NCBI GenBank assembly: GCA_019671135.1
Contig: JAHRHY010000018.1
Coordinates: 186,001 to 250,000, forward strand
Source: Linnemannia hyalina
Taxonomy: Eukaryota > Mortierellomycota > Mortierellomycetes > Mortierellales > Mortierellaceae
Length of the DNA: 64,000 nt
Direction: 5' to 3'
Of this stretch, positions 10,026 through 21,647 are shown in pieces (within the stretch, counting starts at the first letter, position 1; the number at the start of each line of letters is the position of its first letter). The notes below the pieces were generated by a model, which made no database searches, was not told the DNA's origin, and saw nothing but the letters and a program-made list of their open reading frames with translations. The translations under genes and the position numbers were made by a program.

Positions 10026-11212
10026 GAACCAAGAGCAACCAAGTCAAGGAGCGAGAAGCAGGGAAAGAGAGGAAGAGATAATGGAGGTGGAGGCGAACGA
10101 GATATTAGTTTTGTGTAAGCATAACCAGCGAGCTGTTCCATCCGTGGGCAGAGACGGTAGCAGAAAAGGGTTGTCCAAGAAGCGTAATGGAAAAAGTAGT
10201 GAACAAGAGAATAGTTGCAAGCATGACCATTTTCGAACTTGAACATGTACTGTTGGTAAGAACATATATCTGCAGGAGATCAACACGGTTGCTGTTTTGA
10301 AGTGCATACCGTGATCAACTACAGAGTAGAAGTTGTTGGTATATGTGGTGGTGGTGTGATGGTGGTGGTGTGGCGAGGTGGCGTCAGAGTCCTATAAAAG
10401 AGTTGAAGGAAAGGGAGTGGGGAGAGGAAAGCGAACTGTAATGAATGAGGGGATAAAGTGAATGAATGAAGAAGGAATGAGGATGGAGTGAAATGAAAAG
10501 AAGAGAAGGAAATGGCAGATTTGATTAGCTGTGCGTCACGCAGTATCATCACTCCACTCCCACGATCAATGCTGAGAAAAACAGACTCCACTTTGCCTTC
10601 ACCCTCTCATCTCTTTACTCCTTTACATCCCAGTGGATACCCGCCACAAGAGCCTTATCCTTTCCTGTAGCCATGTTTATGTATGTGTTGAGTCTCTGTT
10701 CCAACGATTTCATTGTTTTACTGCTGCCTTGTATGATGGCAAAACAATGATGGAAAAAAGCAAGGTCAGTGAACGCGACAGCGTGGGCTTGAGAATGAAA
10801 AAAGAAAATGCCAGGGTCAGGGCCGTTGTCAATGAATTCGGTCAGTATCAATCCAACGTGAATGAGAATGCGACATTAGTATCTCCCTACTTTTTGTCCT
10901 TCAAAGTAATTCTGCTACTCGCAAAACTAGCTCAGTCGATCTGGCTATGATCTGTATTACCTCGCTATCACCTTGTACGTTACCTATGGATTCAGAAACA
11001 AAGAAATAGAACGCAACGCGACATGTACGTACTCAAAGACTGAATATACTTTTGCACTTCCTGGATCAATAATTCCTTTTCGCGCTTCTCTTTGAATATA
11101 TGTATTTTATGTTTTATTGGATTATAATTATTGCTGTTGCTATTGGTGCTGATTGCTTGCTTTGACAGTGCCTCCGAGGTTTACGCGCTATTGAGCTCGT
11201 GCCTCAGTGTGT
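10026..11212. other. Gene-poor interval
   Basis: Short low-complexity open frames only; no domain or splice structure recognised. Confidence 0.45.
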
Positions 11213-11532
11213 TCATAAAGGCGTCTTGAATCGCGTGTGTTTCTTTTCTTCCTTGGCGTTTCGTCTGGCGCCGTTGGTCATCAGTACTCTGATCAGCTTC
11301 GCTACCAGTGCGCCTGGGATTCCTACGCATATACAATAAAGACCCGGAGTCGGTTAGCACCACGTCTTGCGATTTTGTTGCCTGACATTTATGTGCGTCC
11401 ATGTGTTCGAGCGCTAAGTATTCAATCTCTGTTTTTTTTTGGATCAAACTCACCTTCGTCGTATTCGTCTGCTGCTTGGTTGTCTACGCGGTAATCTTCG
11501 TAAGGTAGGCGTAGTTTTGCTCCCAAATCCAT
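11213..11532 (-). CDS. Possible two-exon small protein, about 62 residues
   Basis: Exon 1 11454-11532 and exon 2 11213-11322 join in frame across an intron with a GTGAGT donor, a GCTAAC branch-like site and a TAG acceptor. The product begins MDLGAKLRLPYEDYRVDNQ, has an acidic patch, then a short hydrophobic helix (residues about 28-41) and a basic tail ending KKHTRFKTPL. An alternative start (two adjacent ATGs at 11550-11553) would add six or seven residues (MMYPFFS). I do not recognise the family. The intact splice signals and sensible amino-acid flow support a real gene, but there is no homology evidence. Confidence 0.4.
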
Positions 11533-11553
11533 TGAAAAGAAAGGGTACATCAT

Positions 11554-13442
11554 TATGGGATATTTTGTTGGTATTGGAATGAACAGTCTGAATGTCTTGA
11601 GTGGCAGATTTCGTTTACTTAGCGAGCATGATGAAGGACATTCAGGCGATAGGTGGGTGTTCCAAGTCCTTCGGTACTCGAGGTATCCCTCTCGTCCTCC
11701 TTGCTCAATGGTGCAGGCACACACGTGCGTTTTTTGACTTTTTTCCGCCATGGGCATCGGATCATGTAGATGCACAATGGGTAGATATTTCTTTTTGTCA
11801 GGCAGCGATTTCATCGCGCCTTGCTGGTATTGTGCAAGGGTGTGTGAACTCGTCTGGTTCGTTTATTGGACTAAAAAAATAATAATGAAAAATGGACGAT
11901 ATTCATGGTCCTTAGAGTGCATCATCCGTCATTCTCTTTTGCACCTCCTCAAACATAACTGCAAGAAAAAAAGACATTGAACAACAATGCAGGGGATGTC
12001 TTGCCGTTTACTTATTTCCACATGTTCATTTAGGATTTTTTGTTGCATACACTACGTAATGTAATAGACAAGGGGTACTTTGGCTTGAATATATTGATAT
12101 CATGGGATGTACTGCATCTTCCGGACTGATTTCGTGGCGTTGACACACCGACGCGTTTTCGTTCATTTGCTCTCTCCAAAATGGATATCGATGCCTCTCT
12201 TTCATCCACAGGTCATCCTTTTTCACTTCCTTTATATTTATCACCCCTGATTCCATAGCACCGAGGAAGACTTTTTTTTTCCAGGGAAGCGGAGGTGATT
12301 ACTTCGATTTGCTCAGGAGTTGGATGTGACATATCTCCATCTCATCTCCCACTTTTATTGCGACACGATTCATTTTTTGACGAATGAGAAACAGGACGAG
12401 GGGCGGTAGAGTGCGGTGAAGCGGGATTTGGCCTTCTGAGTCTTGACACGCCCTCCTACCAAGCGGGAGCGCCCCCACATTTTCTGTTTTGTGATGTTAT
12501 GTTACAGTTCTACATCATGAGGGTTGCCTTTTGACTCCAGGTTTACACTCACACATCCCATCGCCTCTTTAGGATGGGTGCGATGGCGGGGTGCGATTTG
12601 CTTGCATATTTCAACCGAGGATATAATCTCGACTATTTTCTCCAAGGAATAAGGATACACCGTCAATAGTAGATCGTATAAAAAGCTTTACTCCAATCAC
12701 ACACAAAAGAAAGGACGATACGGTAGCCTCAAGTCAACGCCCATAACCAGGACCTATATAAAGAAAAATCAAGCACCACCCCGAGGGATTGAGCTGTCAA
12801 GCTCTCTTTTTTTTTCACTCCTTCACACCTTGGTATGTATATATATCTGAAAATGAGTGCGCTGTATTATTATTTTTTTGCTTTGAGATGAAAGAGATGC
12901 ACGATGCGTGGTGGAGACTAGCATCTCTCCTTTTGTTTGTATGTTACTTTTATCCACATCGACGGTAGATACATTTCGGGCCTCTTGGGTGTGAGGTGGG
13001 GACCTTTTGAGGCGAGGGTTTTGAGGTTATAGGAACGAGCAGAACGATCGAGAAGAAAGGCGAGATACGCAAAGGAGAGAATAATTTTTTCGAAGGAGAG
13101 GGAAATAGGTACCTGCGTCAGCAAAAACAATGAGCACGGGTCACAAGGTGCAAAAGCGATAATACAAGATGAAAGTCTATTCGATTGCAAAGACCTCAGC
13201 TATCACCACTGCCAGTATAATCGTACTATGGTGAGATGGGAATCATCGTCTGGTCTTCGCCACTATCACAAACGCGCGACGCGACATTATAAGTGTCCAA
13301 TAAGATTCGTATTCATTTATTTTTTGGGGTGGTGGGTATTTCAGAAGTGAAGTAAGGTATCGTTAAGAAGTGAGAAACGAAAAAAGGAAGTAAAAAGAAT
13401 CCTAGGGCTCGCATCCACTCGGTTCGTGACAAATCCTAGGGC
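11554..13442. other. Gene-poor interval
   Basis: No convincing coding region. There are TATATA-like and poly-T stretches near 12810-12880 and many short frames without domain content. Confidence 0.45.
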
Positions 13443-14698
13443 TTAGTGACCCCAGGAGGCAGCAAAGAGCTCTTCCTCCGAGGGAGAAGGCTCATCCTCA
13501 TTGAACACAGACTCTCCCTCCTCCTCATCCTCGCCCTCACCTTCTTCATCATACTGTCCATACTCTCCTTCCTCACTTTCCTCCTCCTCAGCCTCTCCAG
13601 TAGGGTGACCAGCCAAGTTAAAGTACTCCTCCGACTTCATCTCCTCGATCCAGTCCTGGAGTCCAGCCTCGCTATCCAAACGGGCCTCCTCCTCCTCATC
13701 GACCTCCTCAGCTTCCTCGCCTTCCTCGTCATCACCATCCTCCTCCACGGTCAGGTTATCCTCCTCAAACTCGTTGAACGAGAAATCACCTTCCTGGAAT
13801 CCTTGAAAGTCAAGCTCCGTCTCTTCCTCCTCCTCCTCCTCCTCTTCTTCCTCTTCCTCTTCCTCTTCCTCTTCCTCCTCCTCCTCCTGCTCGTCACCTT
13901 CCGCCTCCTCACCATCCTCCTCATCAGCATCATCATCTCCTCTCTTAACCTTCTTATAAACATTAAAGAACGCCCCATCCTCAAGCTCAGACCCAGGCTC
14001 AGCCTCAGCCTCAACCTCAGTCTCGACCTGCGCATTCTCGCCATTGTTCAATGAGAAATGCGCATTGTCTTCATAGATGGCCGCACGCTTCTTGTTAAAG
14101 CCCCTGTGGATAGTCCCGATAGGGTCACGGTCATGGCCATGACCCCATCCTCCACGAGCGCCGCCGCGACGGAAGTTGATTGGCAGGTCGTCGTCGTTGG
14201 GGATCCGGTGGTCGACGCTGCCTGGCCAGGCGTCTATTAGGAAGTACATTGAAAAAAAGTAGAATGGGTGTGAGTATAGAGGTGGCGGTAGGGGTTGAGC
14301 AAAGGAGAGATTGTAGTGAGCAGTCAAGAAAAGAGGGGTATGAAAAGTGAGCAAATTGTTGCGAATTGCGGGATAAATTTAGAGGCTTGATTATTGGGTG
14401 CAAATTAAAATAAAAAAAAAAAGTCGACAAGCACAGAAACATGAACCGAGCTGTCTGAGCGAGGCCGAATAGGCAAAGGAAGAACGGGTAGTGAGAGGAG
14501 GAGGAGGAGGTAGGAAAGGTGCTTACTGTTCCAGATGGGAGGGGATTGGTTAGATTCAAAGATATCTGCCTGTGCGACGGCTTCCTTGTCGGCAGCAGCA
14601 GCTCTGGCCACTGCAGGGGCAGCCTGGGCGACTGTCACTGCGGTGGCGGCAGCAGCCATGATTGTCAGAGTGACGGCTAAAGAGACAATCAACTTCAT
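13443..14698 (-). CDS. Secreted, highly acidic protein with dibasic sites
   Basis: Two exons (14527-14698 and 13443-14233) join in frame through a GTAAGC donor and a TAG acceptor, giving 320 residues. Residues 1 to about 27 form a signal peptide: MKLIVSL, a hydrophobic core and an Ala-rich cleavage region. The mature part starts with an Asn/Pro/Trp-rich segment and a Gly/Arg/His patch. It then has two dibasic sites (KKR about residue 102, KVKR about 150) of the kind cleaved by Kex2. The C-terminal half is dominated by Glu, including a run of more than twenty, and ends in FAASWGH. No enzyme domain is visible. Likely exported through the secretory pathway; a cell-wall, metal-binding or peptide-precursor role would be guesswork. 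Confidence 0.75.
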
Positions 14699-15273
14699 GT
14701 GTGAGATTGTGTTGTAGTGAGAGAAGGGGGTAGGTGGTGGTTGAATGTGTGGGGGTGTTGTGTAAAAAGTGAATGAAGGGGATGTGTGAATAAAAGGGAA
14801 TATAAAGAAGAAAGAGAGGGGAGTGAGCAACCTCCCTGCCTGCCTTTGCAGTTGCAGAAGAAAAAAGAGTCGACCGTTTGGGGTCAGGGGAGCAGTCGAA
14901 CTGCCCCGTAATAATTTATCACCTGCAAAGCTCACTCGTTCAGGCCAGTCCAGAGTCCAGACTAACAGACGCCCTGCTAGCTCTCATGTACACACACATT
15001 CCCAGGACGACTACGTGGCCAAAGGTACGCCCATCGTTTTTACTCCCTCTAGACGATTTGCTCTGCTCTTCTTTTTTATTGTTCACAAAGCTGACAGGGG
15101 AATCAAAAAGAAAACGGAGCTAAGTGATAGCCACAAGGAAAACAGTAAACAACAAAACAAAATAATACATGGATGCAAACAAAGAACAAAGGTGAAAAGG
15201 GGATCATAGCAGTGGCGTGATTGCGTACTCAGTCCAATGTACATATGTATATATCCAAAGAGGGTACAGCCCT
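14699..15273. other. Upstream region of the secreted protein and downstream region of LETM1
   Basis: The 575 bases between the secreted-protein start and the LETM1 stop hold no gene. Open frames on the plus strand lack any recognisable content. Confidence 0.5.
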
Positions 15274-18144
15274 CTAGTCCTCCTTCAAGACATCCTCCTT
15301 CTTCAACTTCTTCTCGCTCTCAGCCTCAGCATCCTTGCCATGCGCCTTCTTGCCCTCAACAAGCACTCCCGTACCTTCCTCTTCCTCAACCAAGTCAGCC
15401 AAGTCAACAATGTGGCTCAACAGGACAAGACCATCGCCATCCATATCCAGCTTCTTGACAATTTGCTTAATGTTCTCCGCATCGGGGGCGTGCTTAATCA
15501 CCTTCAATGCCTCCTCGATATCCTTGACTGTCAACTCTCCGCGCTCGTTCGCCTGGAACTTTTGGAGCTTGTTGCCCTCTGCATCGTATGCCTCCAACTC
15601 CTTGTCCAGCTTGGCAATCATCTTTTCAAGACGGCTGCCCAACCTCCTCGACACGTTGTGTTCCTTGCGCTGCACCTGAGCCAACTCCTCAATGTCCTAA
15701 TTCATCAAATTAATTATGCAAGGGTCAGTTGGTTGCTTCGTTGGGGGCGCTCTCGTCCCACCATAAACATTGGAATTGCCAGCAAAGGAAGATAAGTGAA
15801 GGGAAAAGGAGGGTATACACAATAACAACACAGGCGACATGTAGTTACCTCCTTGTACTCCATACGGTCTTCCTTCAAATCCTCAAGCTCCTCACGCTCC
15901 TCAAGAACAGCAGAACGCGAAGACATAATACAGAGAGCCTCACGCAACTCAAGCAACTGCTCCTCAGTCATACGGGCCTTGTCCTCCTCCTCCTCAGTAG
16001 GCTTGAGGACAGTGGTACCAGCAGCCTCAACAGAGGCAGCAGCATCGGCCGACTCCTTGGTGGCGCCAGTAGCGGCGGCATCCTTGGCAACCTGAGCGGC
16101 AACCTGAGCATCCGTCAACAGCTCAGAGGCACCAGTCAAAGTAGCAGGAGCACCAGCAGTAGCAGCAGTAGGAGTCGACTTGTCGAACAATGGCACCTCG
16201 GCAGCCGTAGTAACGGCGGGTGCTGCTGTTGCAGCGGTGGCGGCCTCCTGTTCCTGAGCCTTCAACTTCTTCTCTCTCTCCTCGGTCTCCTTCTTGAGTC
16301 TGACCTCCTCCTTGCGCTCCTTGCGGGCCTTTTCTTCCTTCTCTTCCTGAGCCTTCTCGTCGGCGATCAGCTCTTCCTGTTGTTCCAGAACCTCCAACTT
16401 TTGCTGGGCCGTGGCGGCACCCTCGAGCTCAGAGACGTGCAACTCGGTCTCGGTCAAGAGACTGTCGGGCAAGGACGAGAGGGTGGCCTGAAGGGCTTCG
16501 ACGGGGGTGGCGAGATCCTTAGAGTCGGAGAAGGAAAAGGCACGGGAAAGGATCAAGAGGGACGAAGGGATGGCGTAGGTCAAGTTGAGGTCGAGCCACT
16601 GAGACAGCTCACTGCGAAGACGAGAGGGGGAGACACCTCCAGTGCGGATACCACGAGACTGGCAGGCAGCCTGCAACTCGCGTGTCGTCAACGAGTCGAC
16701 ACCCTCTGCCATGATCAGCTATTGTTGTCAATGAAGAAGATAGGACGTTAGTCACGTTACCTATGGAGAAGAGACGGAGATAATTTTTGTTCCATTCCGG
16801 ACGCTGATCGGACCCAAGGGAGGGGGGACCAGGGGTGCGGGACAACGCGGGGCAAGGGTCGGGGTACATATATTCGTTCATATATCTTCCTTTGCGTCAT
16901 TCATATGTTACCCAGGTGGGACAAAGGATAAAAAATAACGCGCACAAAATATCATTGTTTGTTTTTACCTTGTCATCCTGCTTGATAGAGTTCATCTTGT
17001 TACGGATCTGGTACCTCAAAAAGTTGTCCGTTCCAAAGGCATTCAAATTCATGTACCGGCACATCGACACAAGCTGAGGGCGAGACAAGTTGTCAAGCGT
17101 CAATTCGTCGTGAAACAGTTTGGCGACACGGATCAGCTCATCGGTCGAAGCCTGCTCGCCAGTGGTGCGGACCTTGCGGAAGAAATCGCCAAACTCTTTG
17201 ACAGCTTCAGCGCGCTGCGACCCAGGGATACCGGACTCCTCGATGGTCTCCTGCAAGAATTTTGCCATCTCCAAACGCATCTTGAGCAGCTTGCGCTTCT
17301 TTTCCTCCTCTGCAAACTTGTCTTCAAAGGTTGAGGGCAACATGTTGGGGAAGAGCTTCAACGCGACAGGCAACAACAATTCCATGAATGGCACAATCAG
17401 GAACACCGAGAATGGGACCAGTCGCAGCAAATCTCCTGTCGTACGTCTCAACTATGTTGTATGATGGATCATAAATTGTTGTTAGGATTAGTCTCAATTG
17501 AACGTGTAGCAGAGGGTTCTAGGGCTTGTTTTTTGAGAGTCGATTTGTGTCAACATGATTCCATCCACATGATGTAAGAGACAAAGCTTCTTCTTTCATG
17601 CCTGCTCCGGTTATTGAATGCTGAGATGGTTGACGTATATCCGTGTAAAGCGAACTAAAAATTGCGGTCCAAGATAACTTGCCTGTCTCTGCTCGCGCCG
17701 GGTCAACTTGTTGCCGTTCAATAACCGTCCAGCCAACTTTGTCGAAATCTTGATCTCCTTTCCAAGGAGCTTCGTACCATGCCAATAATGAACCATCTCG
17801 TTCTTGAATCTAACCCACAACGACTTCTTGGGCTCAAGCACTACCCCCTCACCAGCAATGCCACTAGCAGCCTCTGAAGCTTCCTTGGCCGCCTTGGCCT
17901 TGGCCATCTCTGCAGAACGCGAGGCCAGAGTCTCCTTTTCGATGGTCGATTTCAAGAGGGGTGCGGCGGGTTGTTCGGTAGCCTTGAGGAGGCGGAGGGT
18001 TGAGGGGATTCTGGGGAAAGGCGAGGAGTGGAAGCCATTGATGCTAGTGTATCCTGTTGCTGGTCCTGACCGGGTGCCAGCTGTGTAACGCGTGTTGACT
18101 AACTGGACCTTGACTGATCTGTAGTATGGGGTCGAGACATTCAT
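15274..18144 (-). CDS. MDM38: LETM1/Mdm38-type mitochondrial inner-membrane protein
   Basis: Four exons (17683-18144, 16969-17451, 15849-16718, 15274-15696) give 745 residues. LETM1 proteins act in the mitochondrial inner membrane in K+/H+ (Ca2+/H+) exchange and in recruiting mitoribosomes. Here an Arg/Ser-rich N-terminus fits a targeting sequence. The hallmark LTRREQRQ / LRRTTGDLLRLVPFSVF block with the transmembrane segment spans the first splice junction (residues about 146-185). The ribosome-binding LETM1 domain follows to about residue 380. Next come a Lys/Glu coiled coil and an Ala-rich linker, and the C-terminus has an EF-hand-like loop (DMDGDG, about 689). ATG at 18144 is the first in frame. 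Intron 1 has a GC donor (GCAAGT). It is divergent from TMA7. Confidence 0.93.
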
Positions 18145-18819
18145 GCGCAATGCCGAAGTGTACGATCCAGCTGTTGTTCATGATCCGCGTCGGAAGGTAG
18201 GCAGGAAGGAACAAGACAATGAGTTAGTGCGGAAGTAATGAGTGTGTCATTTGTTAGGCTGATCAGTTTTATGAATGCAGTATGCATACGAAAGTGAGAG
18301 CTATGTTTGCGTCTTACCGGAAAGCATAGAGGCGGAGGTGGTTGTACCGACCCGGAGCGTGGGCCTGAGGGTATGATACATTTTTGGCGGGAGAGAGAGA
18401 GAGAGTGGTTAGGGGTACAGAGGAGAGAAGAGGAAGGAGGGAGGTAAGGAAGGGACGAAGAGGACGATGAACAACGACTGTTCCGACGGCAGAGAGTAAG
18501 AAGGGGAAGGGTGTAGGGTGAGTGGGAAGAGTGATAAAGAGAAAGAAACGATATCACAGAAAGCGGATCGTGAAGTCGTTCCTCTGGAAAAGGCAATAAT
18601 AAAAAGAATTGCCCACCAACCTTTCTACAATACCAGGACCCTCACCCTAGGAAAGGAACCAGTCGCACTGAAACAGTCACCCTTAAAGTCACATGACTTC
18701 GGCATGTTCTCCTACTCACACCTCCCTCAAAGAAAACAAAACTTTTCTTGCGTGATCATTTTTTTTCCTTCTTTCCATCAACCCATCCACCACCACCACC
18801 AACACACCAACAAACAACC
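18145..18819. promoter_or_regulatory. Divergent promoter of LETM1 and TMA7
   Basis: 675 bases separate the two start codons. A GA-rich stretch lies near 18389-18440 and a CACCACCACCACCAACAC leader directly precedes the TMA7 ATG. No specific factor site is claimed. Confidence 0.5.
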
Positions 18820-19512
18820 ATGTCTGGACGCGCCGGAGGAAAAGCCAAGCCCCTGAAGGCCAAGAAGAAGGTCGCCAACGAGCTCGACGAAGTAAGTCTC
18901 TCCGCCCATTCTCTTTTGCTCATCGAACCGAGCAGATGAGCTATTGAAGGAAGAAAGGCAAACGGCCACACACCAGCCAAGAGCACGATATTATTTCGCT
19001 GGGCTTGGAGCACTTAGCTGGACCATCCGTTGGAATCATGAGATACACATATTGCATTGGAGGCGCAGCTACGGATACATACTTTCATACACGCACGCAC
19101 ACCTACTAGCCGTTGCGACACATACTACGGACAATGGCAGACATACCTTGCTTGTCAAAACAACACATATTAACAAATGTTCGCATCATCATTTCATATC
19201 TTTATAGGAGGATCTCGCTTTCCAGGCCAAGCAGAAGGAGGAGAAGGCCGCATTAAAGACGTTGCAGCAGAAGGCTGCCAACAAGGGACCCCTCGGTATG
19301 TGTCTCTCTTATTGCGTCTGCGCTGTCGATTGACTTTGTGGACTTTGCTACTCTTTTACCGGGTTGACGTGGAATCATCATGCGCATTATTATCACTTTT
19401 ACTAACCCTTTCGTCCTCTCTTCTTTTTCACCTACTGTCCTGTCGATACAACAATAACATGATGAACAACAATATAGTCGGTGGTGGCATCAAGAAGTCT
19501 GGCAAGAAGTAA
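18820..19512 (+). CDS. TMA7: Translation machinery-associated protein 7
   Basis: Three exons (18820-18891, 19208-19295, 19478-19512) give exactly 64 residues, the usual family length. The N-terminus is MSGRAGGKAKPLKAKKK, the middle has DLAFQAKQKEEKAA, and the C-terminus is the invariant VGGGIKKSGKK. In yeast the protein associates with ribosomes and supports translation. Introns of 316 and 182 bases are long relative to the coding exons, so single-frame gene finders may miss it. All three junctions have GT-AG signals and preserve frame. Confidence 0.97.
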
Positions 19513-19662
19513 ATACGCCTCTTCACAGGACATCTCAACAAATCGCCAAACAAACAAACAAACGCACACACACACAGAGCATTGTCGATGAAGGACCGGT
19601 CTACACCGTAGGCTAGTCTCACCAGGATCGATTGGTTTTTATTTATTCTCTTTTTTTCCTTC

Positions 19663-19668
19663 AATAAA
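19663..19668 (+). terminator. Polyadenylation signal of TMA7
   Basis: AATAAA 151 bases after the TMA7 stop codon. Confidence 0.6.
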
Positions 19669-21647
19669 TGCATTTCGCCCAAACAGTACTTTGCTCGACT
19701 CAGTTGCCAAATGCTCACTCATTCTTATTTTTGTGGCCCTGAAACTACCTATTACTTTATCGACTGTCCACTGCCTGACTACCGCCTTGTATCGTCAAAC
19801 GTGCAGTGCTAAACTCGCGCTCGCACGTTGGGGTTCGGCACGTTTGTACAACTTCATTTGTAATATTTTCGTGGACTTTTAGGAAGAACAATAATGTCGT
19901 TGCGCTAGTTTGTAAATTACCTCTCCTGCAAAGTGTATCAAGGTGCTACGAATCCTTTTTTCCATTTCCATTATCATTGAATACCCTAGCCCGCAGCAGC
20001 AGGAAAAGGAACAGTAGCCCCATCACCAACTACTACAAGAAATTGAGCAGGTTCGCGAAAGAAAGAAACAGAGGGAGAGAGAGGTCCAAGTAGAAGGGTC
20101 AATTGGGGATATCGATCCATCCAGTGCAAAAGTGCTCACATACATACATGACCATATTTTTTGCGATTTGCAAGGCTAGGCAACCCTCACCCATCGAAGA
20201 GAGAGCTATTTTGTTTTGTTTGTTTGTTTTTGTTGAAAGGGTTTGGGCGTTCATTTTCTCTTTTCCATCCCCAACACCACACTCCACCGACACCCAACAA
20301 GCCCTTGCTCTTTTGTTTGTTTGTTGTTTGATTGTTTGTTGCTACCGTGCATGAAAAACATACCCCTCTTCGTTGGAGTTGTTGCAATCCAGTCGCAACA
20401 TCTATCGCCATCGGCATCTGCATCGGTGACAAGGAAGGGGATGAGGAGTCTAGTACCCTATCGCCTGTTGCCGCATCTGAAGGGCAATTTCGAAGCTAAA
20501 ATAGAAGGTGTCAGGGGAGTGAGGACGTGCAAGACATTGTAAAGAGAACGACGAGAAGGAGTAAAAACAAGGATAGGGTACAATGCAGGTTGGTTTGTGA
20601 TGGTAGACATTGCCCAATGTTGACGATGTATTACTGACGGTTGCTAATGCAGTATAGTGAGCCCTTTCTTTGCTTTCTTTCAGTTGAGGCCATGGGAAGG
20701 GACGAGTGTGGATTCGATATCCGTTAGAGTGAATGCGACGTTTCTTCATCCAATCCATGGTAGATAGTCCACGCCACTATTTCACTTCCTACTTGCAAAA
20801 TGAACGCTCTCGGTCCAAAATTGACCTTGCAATTGCATTTGCTCGTCCTCTGCCACCCACTCGCATTTAATTCTTTAGAACTTGTTTGCTCTTTCCTTCC
20901 TTTCTTTCCCTTCCTTCTCCCTTCGTCCCATTTCGTCGTCTTTCACTCATCCTCCCTTCCCATCCTTTCTCACCCTCACCCCTACTCCCTTCTCTTCCGC
21001 AGCCAGCCCAACCCTTCTCTCGCCCACCCTTTCTCCTCCTTGTACGCTCATCGTCAATCTCGAGCATCGTTTTGCTGATTCGTCTTTTGTTGTTGTTATT
21101 TTATTTGGCTCCATTCGTTTAACCAGTCCCCTTTCTTACTCACGTCCTCGATCCGATCCATCCATCCCTCTCATCCTCCTTGTTCATTCACAACAGCAAA
21201 CAGACAAGAACCTACTACACACAAGCACAAGTATCAAGGAAGACAAAGCGAACACCCAGAGACCTATCCCCTAGAACCTGGACTTACCCTGTCGAGATAC
21301 CCCACACCTCTCCTCCTTTGCTGTTTCGTTTTCTTCCTTCTTTTCCTTCGCAGGACCAAACGGCAAGAGAATAAGTCTCCGAGTATCCTTTCTCCCCGAA
21401 AAGGTCGTCCTTGTTTTTTTCTCGTTCCTTTGTCTGCGTTGTGGACACTTCCACTCCTTCCTCTCCTTTTTTTCACACGTTCATTGCCGCATTGGCGCAT
21501 ATCTGCATACCACATACACATATCCTGTTTACAAACAGCCTTGCAGCAAAGTAATTCTCATTCTCGACAAGCACAAACAAACAAGCAAACAAACAAACAA
21601 GCAACCAAAGCCAAAGCTAACGGAAGAGACAAACCACAGTACTCGAT
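19669..21647. other. Gene-free interval with pyrimidine-rich leader
   Basis: About 2 kb without a recognisable gene. From about 20880 to 21640 the plus strand is strongly C/T-rich and ends in a (CAAACAAG)-like run. This looks like promoter and 5' leader of the nucleotidyltransferase gene downstream. Confidence 0.5.

Noticed and set aside
13446..14054. 202-residue Leu-rich plus-strand frame
   Set aside because: Antisense shadow of the Glu-rich exon of the secreted acidic protein.
15729..16751. 340-residue plus-strand frame
   Set aside because: Antisense of LETM1 exon 3; the minus strand has domain identity and intact splice sites.
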